Origin: Clostridiales bacterium
GTDB taxonomy: Bacteria; Bacillota; Clostridia; Oscillospirales; Oscillospiraceae
Assembly (NCBI GenBank): GCA_029098065.1
Contig: JAQXNP010000180.1
Span: 1-7,544, forward strand
DNA length: 7,544 nt
Direction: 5' to 3'
Shown in pieces: positions 5,336 through 7,544 of the stretch (its first letter is position 1; each line of letters opens with the position of its first letter). Position numbers and translations under genes: made by a program. The notes below the pieces were generated by a model, which did not search any database, was not told where the DNA came from, and worked only from the letters and a program-made list of their open reading frames with translations.

Positions 5336-7006
5336 ATGAGAAAAAAATGGGTGGCGGCCCTCTGCGCCGCCGCACTTTTTCTGAGCTGTGTTCCATATGC
5401 TTCGGCGGCAGGGACGGAAAACGACATTCTGGTTGGTCTGGCCTATGGCAGCACCGCTCTGGACGGGGCCAATCTGAAAAACAGCGTGGGCTCCGGCTAT
5501 CGGTTTGGCTATCTGGATGGGAATCGGAATTTTTGCGAGCTGGGCCGTACTGAGGAAACCGATATTTCAGTCGCCAAGACCCAAAATGTCTATTACGGGA
5601 CCTATCAGGGCTACACAAGCTACTCCGGTTCCATTACCTCCAATATCTTAGTGGGCTGCTGGCATGTCCGGCTGCCCGTCACTCCCGGCTCCTTTGAAGA
5701 GGCGCAGGCTGCCGCCGATGTCAACGGCGGATTTCCCGCCTGGATCAACGGGGAATGGCAGGTTCGCGCAGGCGCTTATGGAACCCGTGCGGAGGCACAG
5801 GCGGCTGCTGATGCAGTGGGGGGGACCGTGTCGGGTACCAGTGCTTACGGAGTGTCGGTGATCCGGACGGGGACTGCCTCCATCCTCTTTCAGTTTGATG
5901 GGGGAGAGGAGTGCTCCCTGACCGTCAAGCCGGGCCTGGATGACACACAGAGTACGGTCATCTGGTTCAAGGGCAATCGTTATTATGGCGCTTTTCAGTA
6001 TCAGAGGGTGAATGGCGGCGCTCTGGTCGTCTCCAATCTTCTGCCGCTTGAGGATTACATCAACTGTGTGATTTCCCGGGAAATGAGCAGCAGCTGGCCG
6101 TTGGAGGCGCTGAAGGCGCAGGCCGTCTGTGCCAGAAATTTTTATGAGACCAATCTGGGCAAGCATAAGGCCTACGGATTTGACATCTGTGCCACCACGG
6201 ACTGTCAGGCCTACTACGGGATGAGCGAGACCAATGAACGCACAGCCCGGGCCGCCGCGGAGACGGCTGGACTTCGGGCCTGGTATCAGGGAGAACTGGC
6301 TGAGACCTATTATTTTTCCTCCAGCGGCGGTGGAACCGAGGATGTGCGCAATGTCTGGGGCGGTTCCATCCCGTATCTGTGCGGAGTGGTCGATCCTTAC
6401 GAGGCTGCCGTATCCGATAAAATTACTTACTGGGACTATACGACCACGTTCACGGCTTCGGAACTTAACGCCATCGTTCAGCCCTATCTGCAATCCCGGG
6501 GATACAACTGTGCTGCCATTGTGGATTTTCAGGTCACGGAACGGACCCCAACAGGGAATGTAAAATCCATTTCCTTTACAGATTCTAATGGGAAGGTATG
6601 GCCCTTTACGCAAACGGCGGCATCCAATTTCCGCTCGGTACTGGGGCTGAAATCAATCCGCTATACCGTTACTAAATCAGGGGAGTCCACAGGTGGGGTA
6701 TACTATACCACCGGGGGAGGAACCCTCTCCTCCATGAACGGCGTTTACGCCGTCAGAGGAGATGGTTCCGTGGGAGCTCTCAGCGCAAACCCCTATGTAA
6801 TAACCGGATCCGGCACCGGATTTCTGCCCGCGCCAACCGGAGAAACGTCCGGAACCACAGACGGAGAGGCCGTGTATACCATTCACAGCTCGGGCTGGGG
6901 CCACAGTGTGGGCATGAGCCAGTGGGGTGCTTACGCCATGGCGCAGCAGGGGAAGACCTTCCGGGAGATCCTGACCTTCTATTACCCCGGGATTGAAATT
7001 TATTGA
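5336..7006 (+). CDS. Secreted SpoIID/LytB-domain protein with SPOR-like repeat region
   Basis: Predicted exported, peptidoglycan-active protein of 556 residues. A Sec signal peptide covers about residues 1-25 (MRKKW, hydrophobic core, then YASAAG). Residues 120-178 contain a SPOR-like segment (EWQVRAGAYGTRAEAQAAADAVGG) preceded by a related half-unit. The SpoIID/LytB domain (PF08486) follows: LEDYINCVISREMSSSWPLEALKAQAVCAR (238-267), with E249 at the catalytic glutamate position of the SpoIID lytic transglycosylase, then YYFSSSGGGTEDVRNVWGG (325-343) and the C-terminal SSGWGHSVGMSQWGAYAMA block (518-536). B. subtilis SpoIID cleaves denuded glycan during engulfment; this protein is longer, lacks visible sporulation-operon neighbours and may serve another wall process. 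Start: AAAGGAGGT at 5323-5331 lies four bases before ATG 5336; an in-frame ATG at 5255 would place 27 extra residues before the signal peptide and is rejected. No convincing promoter is visible in 5207-5322. queA starts 19 bases downstream. Confidence 0.92.
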   Translation: MRKKWVAALCAAALFLSCVPYASAAGTENDILVGLAYGSTALDGANLKNSVGSGYRFGYLDGNRNFCELGRTEETDISVAKTQNVYYGTYQGYTSYSGSITSNILVGCWHVRLPVTPGSFEEAQAAADVNGGFPAWINGEWQVRAGAYGTRAEAQAAADAVGGTVSGTSAYGVSVIRTGTASILFQFDGGEECSLTVKPGLDDTQSTVIWFKGNRYYGAFQYQRVNGGALVVSNLLPLEDYINCVISREMSSSWPLEALKAQAVCARNFYETNLGKHKAYGFDICATTDCQAYYGMSETNERTARAAAETAGLRAWYQGELAETYYFSSSGGGTEDVRNVWGGSIPYLCGVVDPYEAAVSDKITYWDYTTTFTASELNAIVQPYLQSRGYNCAAIVDFQVTERTPTGNVKSISFTDSNGKVWPFTQTAASNFRSVLGLKSIRYTVTKSGESTGGVYYTTGGGTLSSMNGVYAVRGDGSVGALSANPYVITGSGTGFLPAPTGETSGTTDGEAVYTIHSSGWGHSVGMSQWGAYAMAQQGKTFREILTFYYPGIEIY

Positions 7007-7025
7007 GAAAGTTGGAATTGTATCC

Positions 7026-7544
7026 ATGAAGACCTCGGATTTTTATTACGACCTGCCTCAGGAGCTCATTGCCCAGACTCCGCTGGAACGGCGGGACAGT
7101 TCCCGCCTGATGCTGCTCAACAAAGAGACAGGTGAGACCGCTCACCGGCACTTTTACGAGCTGCCCCAGTTCCTTCGGCCCGGCGACTGTCTGGTTCTCA
7201 ATGACTCCCGGGTGCTTCCGGCCCGCCTGCTGGGGCACCGCGACCCTTCCGGCGGCGCGGTGGAGGTCCTGCTGCTGGTGGACAGGGGAGAGAAGAAGTG
7301 GGAATGCCTGGTCCGTCCGGGCCGAAAGCTCCACCCGGGGCAGAAGATTGTCTTTGGAGATGGTTCTCTGCTGACGTGCGAGATCCTGGAGGAGCTCCCC
7401 GGCGGCAACCGGATTGTCCGATTCCACTATGAAGGTATTTTTCTGGAGATCCTGGAGCAGCTGGGAAAGATGCCCCTGCCGCCCTATATCAAAACAGAAC
7501 TCAATGACCCGGAGCGCTATCAGACGGTCTATTCCCGGGAGGTG
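7026..7544 (+). CDS. queA: tRNA preQ1(34) S-adenosylmethionine ribosyltransferase-isomerase, N-terminal half (3' end outside window)
   Basis: Cytoplasmic queuosine-pathway enzyme that transfers and isomerises the ribosyl part of S-adenosylmethionine onto preQ1 at the tRNA wobble position, giving epoxyqueuosine. The 173 codons present begin MKTSDFYYDLPQELIAQTPLERRDSSRL-like sequence typical of the family N-terminus. NDSRVLPARL (about residues 59-68) and MPLPPYI (about 151-157) are strong QueA signatures. Usual length is about 340-350 residues, so roughly half is present and the frame stays open to the last base. The ATG at 7026 aligns with the family start, but its ribosome-binding site is weak (GAGAAAG at 7005-7011, rather far away). 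The 19-base gap and lack of a terminator after the SpoIID/LytB gene suggest co-transcription and perhaps some translational coupling. Neighbours such as tgt may follow beyond the window, which cannot be seen. Confidence 0.96.
   Translation, partial: MKTSDFYYDLPQELIAQTPLERRDSSRLMLLNKETGETAHRHFYELPQFLRPGDCLVLNDSRVLPARLLGHRDPSGGAVEVLLLVDRGEKKWECLVRPGRKLHPGQKIVFGDGSLLTCEILEELPGGNRIVRFHYEGIFLEILEQLGKMPLPPYIKTELNDPERYQTVYSREV

Noticed and set aside
5648..6613. - strand open frame of 321 codons inside the SpoIID/LytB gene
   Set aside because: It lies wholly within a gene with clear domains on the other strand and has no recognisable product.

Overview
The window looks like chromosomal housekeeping DNA of a GC-rich, spore-lineage member of the Clostridia. 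The gene content, strong GGAGG ribosome-binding sites, an L-box riboswitch and an archaeal/fungal-type Asd would suit gut Oscillospiraceae such as Flavonifractor relatives, but genus-level placement is inference. There are seven protein genes, two of them cut by the window edges. I see no mobile element, CRISPR array, tRNA, rRNA or phage gene.

Layout. Positions 1-732 (+) hold the C-terminal part of tyrosyl-tRNA synthetase. An extended -10 promoter starting inside its last codons leads into an AI-2E/PerM-family membrane protein (797-1975, +). A perfect 19-bp hairpin (2000-2046) lies between this gene and the convergent lysine/diaminopimelate operon and probably terminates both. That operon reads leftward from about 5171 to 2085: promoter, lysine riboswitch leader, asd, dapA, dapB. 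On the right, a secreted SpoIID/LytB-domain protein (5336-7006, +) is followed after 19 bases by the first half of queA (7026 to the edge, +).

How it works together. Asd, DapA and DapB catalyse consecutive steps from aspartyl phosphate to tetrahydrodipicolinate, the branch that supplies lysine and the diaminopimelate of peptidoglycan. The roughly 300-nt leader carries a lysine aptamer, a 10-bp antiterminator and an intrinsic terminator. The aptamer P1 3' strand is the same stretch that would form the antiterminator, so the sequence supports a transcription-attenuation OFF switch: high lysine frees the terminator, low lysine lets RNA polymerase reach asd. The SpoIID/LytB protein is a predicted exported peptidoglycan-active enzyme and QueA makes epoxyqueuosine in tRNA; their proximity suggests co-transcription, not a shared pathway.

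The riboswitch leader is the most informative non-coding element. I found no convincing undescribed system: everything else fits known families.
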